Source of the DNA: Comamonadaceae bacterium
GTDB taxonomy: Bacteria; Pseudomonadota; Gammaproteobacteria; Burkholderiales; Burkholderiaceae
Direction: 5' to 3'
Assembly: GCA_947374535.1 (NCBI GenBank)
Contig: CANCCJ010000069.1
Span: 1 to 13,509 of the forward strand
Length of the DNA: 13,509 bases
In this document: positions 1 to 5,645 of the stretch, piece by piece
Numbering within the stretch: position 1 is the first letter of the stretch
Layout: every line of letters begins with the position of its first letter
Position numbers and translations under genes: made by a program
Notes under the pieces: generated by a model
Database searches by the model: none
What the model was told of the DNA's origin: nothing
The model's input: only the letters and a program-made list of their open reading frames with translations

Positions 1-1
1 A

Positions 2-133
2 TCGACAGCCGGCACAGGTCACTTCTACACGACCAGCAAAAACAAGAAAACAATGCCCGAGAAAATGTTGATCATGAAATTTGATCCCAAAGCTCGCAAG
101 CACGTTGAATACAAGGAAACCAAACTGAAGTAA
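2..133 (+). CDS. rpmG: Large ribosomal subunit protein bL33 (C-terminal part)
   Basis: The reading frame is open from the left edge and ends at TAA 131-133, giving the last 43 residues of L33, a small protein of the 50S subunit. Recognisable family landmarks are GHFYTT near the visible start, then a lysine-rich stretch (SKNKK), then KFDP, and the ending YKETKLK, which parallels the E. coli L33 ending. No cysteines are visible, so this is the zinc-independent form. The family is about 55 residues long, so roughly 12 residues lie outside the window. In relatives rpmB (L28) normally precedes it; that position is outside the window. A good intrinsic terminator follows at 156-186, so the transcript probably ends here. 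Confidence 0.95.
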   Translation, partial: STAGTGHFYTTSKNKKTMPEKMLIMKFDPKARKHVEYKETKLK

Positions 134-155
134 TTCAGGCTGGACCTTAACAAAC

Positions 156-186
156 AACCCGCTCATCGTTTGATGGCGGGTTTTTT
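156..186 (+). terminator. Rho-independent terminator of rpmG
   Basis: The 7-base arm AACCCGC (156-162) pairs with GCGGGTT (176-182). CAT/ATG pairing inside the loop (164-166 with 173-175) extends the stem around a one-base bulge. A run of T follows at 181-186. It lies 22 bases after the rpmG stop codon on the same strand. Confidence 0.88.
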
Positions 187-211
187 GTTGCCTGTACGAA
201 ACAGGTACGAA

Positions 212-242
212 ACCAAAAGAAAAGGCACCCGAAGGTGCCTTT
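212..242 (-). terminator. Rho-independent terminator of the desaturase gene
   Basis: A perfect 9-base stem (221-229 with 234-242, AAAGGCACC/GGTGCCTTT) closes a 4-base loop. Read on the minus strand, the stem is followed by a T-rich tract (complement of 212-220). It starts 20 bases past the desaturase stop codon. Together with the rpmG terminator it insulates the two convergent genes. Confidence 0.85.
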
Positions 243-261
243 GTCGTGAGTACAGAAGCGT

Positions 262-1473
262 TTACACGCGTGCCGCACGCAAGTGCATCGAGAACTCTTG
301 CAAGGCAGCAATGCCACTGGCCTCGGCGCGTTTGCACCAAGCTTGCAGGTCTAGCGCCAATTGCGCACGGGTGTGGTTGGTGTTGAGCCACAGTTGGCGC
401 AACTCTTCACGCATCTTCACCATCGTGTCCACGTCAGGCAAAGCAGCGCGGGCTTGGGCCAACTGACCCATCACAGCCGCAGGCACCTTCTCGGCGTCGC
501 GGTGCATCCAGCGCTTGGCGGCAGCCAACACCGAGTCAGCAGGCAAGGTGCTCATCTTGTCGAGCTCTTGCTTCATGGCCAAACGCAGCTGGGTGGCGTA
601 ATTGGCCATCACTTCGTAGCGGTTAGCAATGACGGCTTCCAAGGTCTTTTCATCAGCCACTGGCTTGATATCGCCAAAGGCGAGCTTGGGCGGTGTCTTC
701 TTGACCGTAGCCAAACCCACGGATTCCAAAATGCGGATGTATAACCAGCCCAAATCGAACTCATAAGGCTTGACCGACAACTTGGCCGATGTGGGGTAAG
801 TGTGGTGGTTGTTGTGCAACTCTTCGCCACCAATGATGATGCCCCAAGGTGAAATATTGGTGCTGGCGTCTGGCGCCTCAAAGTTGCGATAGCCCCAGTA
901 ATGCGCCGCACCGTTGATGATGCCGGCGGCTGTGACTGGAATCCACATCATCTGCACCGCCCACACGGTCAGGCCCAAAGCACCGAACAAAGCCAAGTTG
1001 ATGATCAACATCAAGGCCACGCCCCACACCGAGTGAGGGGTGTAGAGATTGCGCTCAATCCAATCGTCAGGCGTGCCGTGGCCGAAGCGCTCGAGGGTGT
1101 CGAGGTTTTCGGCTTCTTTGCGGTACAGCTCAGCGCCCGTGAACAACACGGTTTTGATGCCGTGCACATGGGGGCTGTGTGGGTCTTCCGCTTGCTCGCA
1201 CTTGGCGTGGTGCTTGCGGTGAATGGATGTCCACTCTTTGGTCACTTGGGCGGTGGTGAGCCACAACCAGAAACGGAAAAAGTGCGATGCAATGGGGTGC
1301 AAGTCCAAAGCACGGTGTGCCGAGTGACGGTGCAAATAAATGGTCACGCTCGCGATGGTGATGTGCGTGAGCACCATCGTGACGATGAAGACTTGCCAGC
1401 CAGAAAAATGCAGCAAGCCGTAGCTCAGCCAGTTCAACATGGCATCAAGCCAAGCCCAATTGGGTAACAACAT
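262..1473 (-). CDS. Membrane fatty acid (acyl-CoA delta-9 type) desaturase
   Basis: This 403-residue protein is an integral-membrane di-iron desaturase that introduces a double bond into saturated acyl chains using O2, so it tunes membrane fluidity. The three histidine boxes are all present: HRHSAH (48-53), HRKHH (85-89) and HNNHH (220-224). H191, in AHYWGY, is a further likely iron ligand. Hydrophobic segments lie near residues 28-47, 63-75, 150-170 and 172-190, with the histidine boxes on the cytoplasmic side as usual. The catalytic part ends near residue 255. A soluble, helix-rich tail of about 150 residues follows, as in the roughly 394-residue pseudomonad DesB-type enzymes. The start is ATG 1473, with a modest upstream GAAAG. 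The gene lies 52 bases downstream of the methyltransferase gene on the same strand, so read-through is possible. The exact substrate (acyl-CoA or phospholipid acyl chain) cannot be read from sequence. Confidence 0.9.
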   Translation of the reverse strand: MLLPNWAWLDAMLNWLSYGLLHFSGWQVFIVTMVLTHITIASVTIYLHRHSAHRALDLHPIASHFFRFWLWLTTAQVTKEWTSIHRKHHAKCEQAEDPHSPHVHGIKTVLFTGAELYRKEAENLDTLERFGHGTPDDWIERNLYTPHSVWGVALMLIINLALFGALGLTVWAVQMMWIPVTAAGIINGAAHYWGYRNFEAPDASTNISPWGIIIGGEELHNNHHTYPTSAKLSVKPYEFDLGWLYIRILESVGLATVKKTPPKLAFGDIKPVADEKTLEAVIANRYEVMANYATQLRLAMKQELDKMSTLPADSVLAAAKRWMHRDAEKVPAAVMGQLAQARAALPDVDTMVKMREELRQLWLNTNHTRAQLALDLQAWCKRAEASGIAALQEFSMHLRAARV

Positions 1474-1525
1474 GTAATGTCTTTCAACTCGTGGAAATTA
1501 ACCATCAATTTTAAAGTTTTGGGCC

Positions 1526-2860
1526 TTATTTGGCTACCCAAACCGCAGCAAAAAAGCCGTCTGTGGCGTGTAGATGGGGCCAAAGGCGCAAATACAAGCC
1601 GTCTGTCGTACACAAACTGGCCGCATTGGCTACTTTTAGCTCTGTCAGGGTGTCGGCTGCTGACAACGGTACAAAGTTGGGGTGGGCTGCGCTAAAGGCT
1701 TGGGCGATGGCCTCGTTCTCTTCGGGCAACACGCTGCATGTGGCGTACACCAAGCGGCCACCCGACTTCACCAAACGCGCAGCGCTGGCCAAAATGGACG
1801 TTTGCTTTTCAGTCAGTTCTTGCACAGCCTTGGGTGACTGACGCCACTTGAGGTCTGGGTTGCGGCGCAAGGTGCCGAGGCCCGAACAAGGCGCATCCAC
1901 CAACACGCGGTCAATCTTGCCGCTCAGGCGCTTCACACGCTCGTCGCGCTCATGCGCAATGGCGGAAGGGTAAACGTTTGACAACTTACTGCGCGCCAAA
2001 CGTGGCTTGAGTGAATCCAAGCGATGGCCCGAGGTGTCAAACGCGTACAAGCGACCGGTGCTGCGCATCGATGCGCCAATGGCTAGTGTTTTGCCGCCTG
2101 CGCCTGCACAAAAGTCCACCACCATCTCGCCGCGCTTAGCGTCGAGCAAGAGAGCCAACAACTGCGATCCTTCGTCTTGCACTTCAATCGCGCCACGCGC
2201 AAATGCGTCAAGACCCGACAAGGCAGGCTTGCCATCAATGCGCAAACCCCAAGGCGAGAACGGTGTGTCCACCGCCTTGATACCCGCGAGCTTCAACTCG
2301 TGCTGCACATCGGCGCGTTTATCGGTGAAGGTGTTCACGCGCAAGTCCAGCGGTGCGCCGCCGTTGAGGCGTTCGACCAAGGGCCAAAAGCCCTCGCCCA
2401 CTTGGGCCTTGAGCGGCTCGACCAGCCACTCGGGCATGTTGTGGCGATGGCGCTCCATCAGGTCAGCAGGTTTCACCGCTTCGCAGGCTTCGAGCCAAGC
2501 AGCTTCTTGCTTGTTCAAAGCGCCCATCAAAAAGTCGAGCGGGTCGTTGCTGGGGTGCTTGGCACTCTTGGGCGCGGCCTTGGCGGGGGCTTGCTCTTTC
2601 AGGTGCTGCGCAAAGCCAAGGATGGCCAAGCGGCGCTCTTTAGGGCCAGAGCCAGAAGGCGCAAAGTGGTCGTAGCGCAACTTATTGCGCAACACGTTGT
2701 AGACGGTTTCGGCCAAGGCCGCACGCTCGCGCGGGCCAAAGGCATAGGTTTTACGGTAGTCACGGAAAAACTTAGACACCACTGAATCAGCGGGGTGGTC
2801 AAACTTCAAAGTGAGGCGAACGAGCTCAGTACAAGCTTCAAGGAGGGCTTTTGGATGCAT
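1526..2860 (-). CDS. RsmB/NOP-family RNA (cytosine-C5) methyltransferase
   Basis: This 444-residue protein transfers a methyl group from S-adenosylmethionine to C5 of cytosine in RNA, most likely rRNA. The SAM-binding motif is DFCAGAGGKT (249-258). The motif IV cysteine is C325 in DAPCSGLG, and the motif VI catalytic cysteine is C375 in YATCS. QDEGSQL (228-234) is also typical of the family. Residues 1-65 form a short helical N-terminal region reminiscent of the NusB-like part of RsmB but abbreviated, and residues 90-105 are a low-complexity Ala/Lys/Pro linker. Burkholderiales commonly carry both a true RsmB and a second RsmB-like enzyme. Because this one is not next to fmt/def and its N-terminus is short, I do not assign rsmB. 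It starts at ATG 2860, divergent from DUF1653, and no Shine-Dalgarno sequence is evident. Confidence 0.9.
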   Translation of the reverse strand: MHPKALLEACTELVRLTLKFDHPADSVVSKFFRDYRKTYAFGPRERAALAETVYNVLRNKLRYDHFAPSGSGPKERRLAILGFAQHLKEQAPAKAAPKSAKHPSNDPLDFLMGALNKQEAAWLEACEAVKPADLMERHRHNMPEWLVEPLKAQVGEGFWPLVERLNGGAPLDLRVNTFTDKRADVQHELKLAGIKAVDTPFSPWGLRIDGKPALSGLDAFARGAIEVQDEGSQLLALLLDAKRGEMVVDFCAGAGGKTLAIGASMRSTGRLYAFDTSGHRLDSLKPRLARSKLSNVYPSAIAHERDERVKRLSGKIDRVLVDAPCSGLGTLRRNPDLKWRQSPKAVQELTEKQTSILASAARLVKSGGRLVYATCSVLPEENEAIAQAFSAAHPNFVPLSAADTLTELKVANAASLCTTDGLYLRLWPHLHATDGFFAAVWVAK

Positions 2861-2880
2861 AGGGTGTATTGTCCCATCCT
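2861..2880. promoter_or_regulatory. 20-base divergent start region with overlapping -10-like elements
   Basis: Only 20 bases separate the ATG of the methyltransferase gene (2860, minus) from the ATG of DUF1653 (2881, plus). The plus strand reads TATTGT at 2867-2872, 8 bases before ATG 2881. The minus strand reads GACAAT (complement of 2868-2873), 7 bases before ATG 2860. Each matches the sigma-70 -10 consensus at 4 of 6 positions. Neither gene has a clear Shine-Dalgarno sequence, which fits leaderless or nearly leaderless transcripts. This is inferred from spacing only; no clear -35 element is visible. Confidence 0.35.
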
Positions 2881-3117
2881 ATGAACGACCAAGACCTCCC
2901 CCCACTGCAAGAAACTCCCATCGGCCTCTACCGCCACTACAAAGGCGGCCAATACGAGGTCATAGGCACCGCCCGCCACAGCGAAACGCTAGAGCCCATG
3001 ACTGTCTACCGTGCCCTCTACGGCGCAAGGGGCCTGTGGGTGCGCCCTGCGGCCATGTTTAACGAGCAAGTACTGATTGACGGCGTGATGCAGCCGCGCT
3101 TCGTCAAAACCAACTAA
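2881..3117 (+). CDS. DUF1653 domain small protein
   Basis: This 78-residue soluble protein belongs to the DUF1653 family (PF07866 by remembered signature). Characteristic motifs are YRHYKGG (17-23), YEVIG (25-29), ARHSET (31-36), EPMTVYRALYG (38-48), LWVRP (52-56) and the ending PRF. Nearly the whole protein is the domain. Its function is unknown; the fold is thought to be a small beta-barrel. I prefer ATG 2881. An in-frame TTG at 2869 with AGGG at 2861-2864 would add four residues (first residue, then SHP) and cannot be excluded. purN follows after 45 bases, but purN has its own promoter-like sequence, so an operon is not required. Confidence 0.88.
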   Translation: MNDQDLPPLQETPIGLYRHYKGGQYEVIGTARHSETLEPMTVYRALYGARGLWVRPAAMFNEQVLIDGVMQPRFVKTN

Positions 3118-3148
3118 GCCTTGTATGCAGCGATGTTGCCAGCCCCGC

Positions 3149-3154
3149 GATAAT
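3149..3154 (+). promoter_or_regulatory. Putative -10 box for a leaderless purN transcript
   Basis: GATAAT at 3149-3154 matches the TATAAT consensus at 5 of 6 positions and ends 8 bases before the purN ATG. That would put the transcription start within one to three bases of the start codon. No Shine-Dalgarno sequence precedes purN. The box sits in the loop of a small hairpin (CCGCG 3145-3149 with CGCGG 3156-3160). No convincing -35 is visible. Confidence 0.4.
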
Positions 3155-3162
3155 TCGCGGCA

Positions 3163-3753
3163 ATGAAAAACATCGTCATCCTGATCTCTGGCGGCGGCTC
3201 CAACATGGCCGCCATCGTGCGCACCGCGCAAGCCCAAAACTGGGCCAAACAATTCAACGCGCAGGTGAGCGCCGTCATCAGCAACAAAGCCGATGCCAAA
3301 GGCTTGGCGTTTGCCAAAGAGCACGGCATTGCCACTGCGGTGGTCGACCACAAAGCCTTCGCTGACCAACCCCAACCCCGCGAAGCCTTTGACGCCGCCT
3401 TGATGAAAGAGATCGACCAACACCAGCCCCACCTTGTGGTGCTGGCTGGCTTCATGCGCATCCTCACCCCAGGCTTTGTGGCGCACTACGAAGGCCGACT
3501 GCTCAACATCCACCCCTCGCTACTGCCCGCCTTCCCCGGACTGCACACGCACGAGCGCGCCATCGAGGCCGGCTGCAAATTTGCCGGAGCCACCGTGCAC
3601 CGCGTCACCGCCGAACTAGACCACGGCCCCATCCTCGCTCAAGCCGTCGTACCCGTGTTGCCCAACGACACCGCAGACACATTGGCCGCGAGGGTGTTGA
3701 CGCAGGAGCATTTGATTTATCCGAAGGCGATGGCAGAACTTTTGGCGGATTAA
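3163..3753 (+). CDS. purN: Phosphoribosylglycinamide formyltransferase (GART 1)
   Basis: This 196-residue enzyme transfers a formyl group from 10-formyltetrahydrofolate to glycinamide ribonucleotide, the third step of purine synthesis, in the cytosol. The phosphate-binding loop is SGGGSN (9-14). The catalytic triad known from E. coli (Asn, His, Asp) corresponds to N115 and H117 in NIHPSLLPAFPG and D153 in ELDHGP. GFMRIL (96-101) belongs to the folate-binding region. The length is normal for the family. The start is ATG 3163, with no Shine-Dalgarno sequence but a -10-like GATAAT 8 bases upstream. Here purN stands alone, without purM beside it as in enterics. The region after the stop holds a long inverted repeat (3779-3850) before the convergent HNH gene. 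Confidence 0.96.
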   Translation: MKNIVILISGGGSNMAAIVRTAQAQNWAKQFNAQVSAVISNKADAKGLAFAKEHGIATAVVDHKAFADQPQPREAFDAALMKEIDQHQPHLVVLAGFMRILTPGFVAHYEGRLLNIHPSLLPAFPGLHTHERAIEAGCKFAGATVHRVTAELDHGPILAQAVVPVLPNDTADTLAARVLTQEHLIYPKAMAELLAD

Positions 3754-3778
3754 CGAAGACCGAGTGAAGAAGTTCGCA

Positions 3779-3850
3779 GCTGAGAGGGGTATGGCCAGCT
3801 GACGATTTCTGGTACCCCAGCATGAGGAAGCTGGCCATACCCCTCTCGGC
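3779..3850. repeat. Long intergenic inverted repeat (REP- or MITE-like hairpin)
   Basis: The arm at 3782-3800 is perfectly complementary to 3829-3847 (19 of 19). Adding one T-G pair (3781/3848) and two more pairs extends it to 22 bases (3779-3800 with 3829-3850). The 28-base loop holds a small hairpin, CTGG (3809-3812) with CCAG (3817-3820). It also holds a shortened third copy of the arm core: CTGGTACCCC beside CTGGCCATACCCC. The element fills much of the 134-base gap between convergent purN and the HNH gene. No T-run follows either arm, so it is not a standard intrinsic terminator. It could be a dispersed palindromic repeat, a bidirectional transcript-end stabiliser, or a relic of a small mobile element. 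The rest of the gap shows nothing recognisable. Confidence 0.85.
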
Positions 3851-3887
3851 GGAGCAACAGCCACCTCGCGAGAGCAAACGCAAAAAT

Positions 3888-4445
3888 CTAAGCCAAAAGC
3901 CGAGAACTCTTAGGCACATGCGCCATCAAAAACTCCATCTGATCCGCCAAGATACGGCGGTTGCGCAAGATGAAGTCCTCCCACAACGATGGCTCGTAAG
4001 GCGTGTACAGCAGCGGCATACGCGCTTGCTCAGGCGTGCGGTTGCCTTTGCGGTGGTTGCAGGATTTGCACGCCGTCACCACATTCATCCATGAGTTAGC
4101 GCCACGCTGCCCCAATGGGCGAATGTGTTCGCGGGTGAGTTCTGATTCGTGGAAGTGGTCGCCACAGTACGCGCAGATGTTGCGGTCGCGGCTGAAGAGC
4201 TTGTCGTTGGTCAAGCCCGATTTCAAATCAAACGGGTTGATATTGGGCACGCCCTTGGTGCCGATGATGCTGTTGACCGTGATGATGGACTGCTGGCCCG
4301 TGATGGCATTGGTGCCGCCATGAAACACCGCCACCTCGCCGCCAGATTCCCAGCGCACTTCGTCGGCCGCGTAGTGAATGACCGCTTGTTCTAGCGATAT
4401 CCACGACTGCGGTAGCCCTTGGGCAGACAGTTTCAAGACCTTCAC
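3888..4445 (-). CDS. Stand-alone HNH endonuclease family protein
   Basis: This 185-residue protein has a zinc-binding HNH nuclease fold in its middle. The first zinc pair is C91 and C94 (CAYC) and the second is C126 and C129 (CKSC). The HNH core is H107 in REHIRP, N121 in WMNVV, and N130/H131 right after the second cysteine pair. The N-terminal 80 residues contain no motif I recognise, and the C-terminal 45 residues (LLYTPYEP and on) are helical. Such single-domain HNH proteins are common chromosomal genes in Burkholderiales and cyanobacteria; their DNA target and role are unknown. Nothing nearby suggests a restriction or defence island. The start is GTG 4445, chosen because a strong Shine-Dalgarno sequence sits 6 bases upstream; ATG 4458 is in another frame. 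Confidence 0.88.
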   Translation of the reverse strand: MKVLKLSAQGLPQSWISLEQAVIHYAADEVRWESGGEVAVFHGGTNAITGQQSIITVNSIIGTKGVPNINPFDLKSGLTNDKLFSRDRNICAYCGDHFHESELTREHIRPLGQRGANSWMNVVTACKSCNHRKGNRTPEQARMPLLYTPYEPSLWEDFILRNRRILADQMEFLMAHVPKSSRLLA

Positions 4446-4451
4446 ACCTCA

Positions 4452-4456
4452 CCTCC
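4452..4456 (-). promoter_or_regulatory. Shine-Dalgarno site fixing the GTG start of the HNH gene
   Basis: Read on the minus strand, GGAGG occupies 4456 down to 4452, followed by six bases and then GTG at 4445. It is the clearest ribosome binding site in the window and settles the unusual start codon. The rest of the 108-base divergent gap to ribF shows no promoter I would defend. Confidence 0.8.
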
Positions 4457-4553
4457 ATTCGCTAAACAACGACCGATCGGGAATGCACATCTATCGCTGA
4501 CAATATACCTTTATTGGGTGGCAGTTTTATGTTGGCCGCCCCAAACTCAAATC

Positions 4554-5528
4554 ATGCAAATTTTTCGAGGTTTTCATCACCCCCAGTTGGCTTCAGCCTG
4601 CGCGCTGACCATTGGCAACTTTGACGGCGTGCACCGTGGCCACCAAGCCATGCTGGCCCTGCTGAAAAATGAGGCACGTCACCGCGGCGTGCCCAGTTGC
4701 GTGATGACGTTTGAACCGCACCCGCGCGACTTCTTCGCCAAGCAGCACCAACAGCCCGACCTCGCACCTGCCCGCATCGCCACCCTACGCGACAAGCTCA
4801 ACGAGCTGGCCGCTTGCGGTGTGGACCAATGCGTGGTGCTGCCGTTTGACCAAGCCTTTGCCTCGCAAGAGCCGCAGGCTTTCATCGAAGACGTGCTGGT
4901 CAAAGGCCTTGGCGTGAAATACGTGCTGGTGGGTGACGACTTCCGCTTTGGCGCCAAACGCATGGGCGACTACGCCATGCTCGACGCCGCAGGCACAGCC
5001 CACGGGTTTGACGTGGCCCGCATGAACAGTTACGAGGTGAAGAACCTGCGCGTCTCCAGCTCTGCCGTGCGCGAGGCCATGGGCCGTGGCGCGATGCAAG
5101 AGGTGGCACAGTTGCTGGGCCGCCCTTATGCCATTTCGGGCCATGTGGTGCATGGCCGCAAGCTGGGCCGCGAACTGAACTGCCGCACGCTCAATTTGCG
5201 CTTCAGCCACTGGAAGCCCGCTGCCAGCGGCATCTTCGTGGTGCAGGTGCACGGTTTAACCGACCAGCCCTTGGCCGGTGTGGCCAATTTGGGCATTCGC
5301 CCCTCGCTTGACCCGACCGATGTGAACGGCGGCCGCGTGCTGCTAGAAACCCATTGCCTAGATTGGCCCGCCAGCCTAGGCGCTGAGGGGGGCTACGGTA
5401 AAATCATTCGCGTGGAACTGCTGCACAAATTACACGACGAGCTGAAGTACGACGGTCTGGATGCCTTGATGAAAGGCATCCACCAAGACTGCGCAGACGC
5501 ACGCGCCTGGCTCGCAGCCCGAATTTGA
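4554..5528 (+). CDS. ribF: Bifunctional riboflavin kinase / FMN adenylyltransferase
   Basis: This 324-residue enzyme phosphorylates riboflavin to FMN and then adenylates it to FAD. The N-terminal adenylyltransferase half shows GNFDGVHRGHQ (21-31), the HxGH-type nucleotidyl-transfer motif. It also has FEPHPRDFF (53-61), GDDFRFG (127-133) and RVSSSAVR (166-173). The C-terminal kinase half begins near residue 195 with GHVVHGRKLGR (196-206) and ends with KYDGLDALMKGI, a usual RibF ending. The kinase motif normally written G-F-P-T-A-N reads N-C-R-T-L-N here (209-214), so T212 and N214 are kept but GFP is changed. The start is ATG 4554; the open frame upstream of it has no plausible start or homology. 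There is no visible Shine-Dalgarno sequence. ribF before ileS and lspA is a conserved proteobacterial order. Confidence 0.95.
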   Translation: MQIFRGFHHPQLASACALTIGNFDGVHRGHQAMLALLKNEARHRGVPSCVMTFEPHPRDFFAKQHQQPDLAPARIATLRDKLNELAACGVDQCVVLPFDQAFASQEPQAFIEDVLVKGLGVKYVLVGDDFRFGAKRMGDYAMLDAAGTAHGFDVARMNSYEVKNLRVSSSAVREAMGRGAMQEVAQLLGRPYAISGHVVHGRKLGRELNCRTLNLRFSHWKPAASGIFVVQVHGLTDQPLAGVANLGIRPSLDPTDVNGGRVLLETHCLDWPASLGAEGGYGKIIRVELLHKLHDELKYDGLDALMKGIHQDCADARAWLAARI

Positions 5529-5529
5529 C

Positions 5530-5564
5530 GGGGCGTGCAGCCCCCTCTTGCTGCACACTGCCCC
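5530..5564 (+). other. GC-rich hairpin between ribF and ileS
   Basis: GTGCAGC (5535-5541) pairs perfectly with GCTGCAC (5550-5556) around an 8-base loop. Beyond a 3-base bulge, GGGGC (5530-5534) pairs with GCCCC (5560-5564). The structure starts two bases after the ribF stop codon and lacks a following T-run, so it is a poor terminator. It could act as a pause, a processing site or a partial Rho-dependent block. A second weaker stem, GCTGC/GCAGC (5585-5589 with 5607-5611), follows. The remainder of the 117-base gap is featureless apart from GAG six bases before the ileS start. Confidence 0.5.
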
Positions 5565-5645
5565 GCATCTGCCTGATTTAGCTTGCTGCCCCGCTTTTGG
5601 GTTTGAGCAGCCAGCCCCTCTTAATGCCTCCGACCTGAGATCGCC

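Noticed and set aside
194..213. Direct repeat GTACGAAAC at 194-202 and 205-213, period 11
   Set aside because: Only two copies of nine bases between two terminators; most likely chance, and too small to interpret.
901..1467. A 188-codon plus-strand frame opposite the desaturase gene
   Set aside because: It is the antisense shadow of the histidine-box region; its composition and lack of motifs argue against a gene.
2007..2785. Two open frames of 202-222 codons on the plus strand opposite the RNA methyltransferase gene
   Set aside because: Both lie fully antisense to a gene with intact catalytic motifs and show no recognisable domain.
3605..4094. Short open frames reading through the purN/HNH gap on both strands
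   Set aside because: They include the inverted repeat and overlap the ends of both neighbouring genes; the translations look like frame-shifted repeat sequence.
4473..4480. 8-base palindrome CCGATCGG in the HNH/ribF divergent gap
   Set aside because: Too short to distinguish from chance in GC-rich sequence, and not placed next to a recognisable promoter.
4419..4553. Possible N-terminal extension of RibF from an upstream TTG
   Set aside because: The extra 45 residues have no RibF similarity and would overlap the HNH start region; ATG 4554 gives the normal family length.
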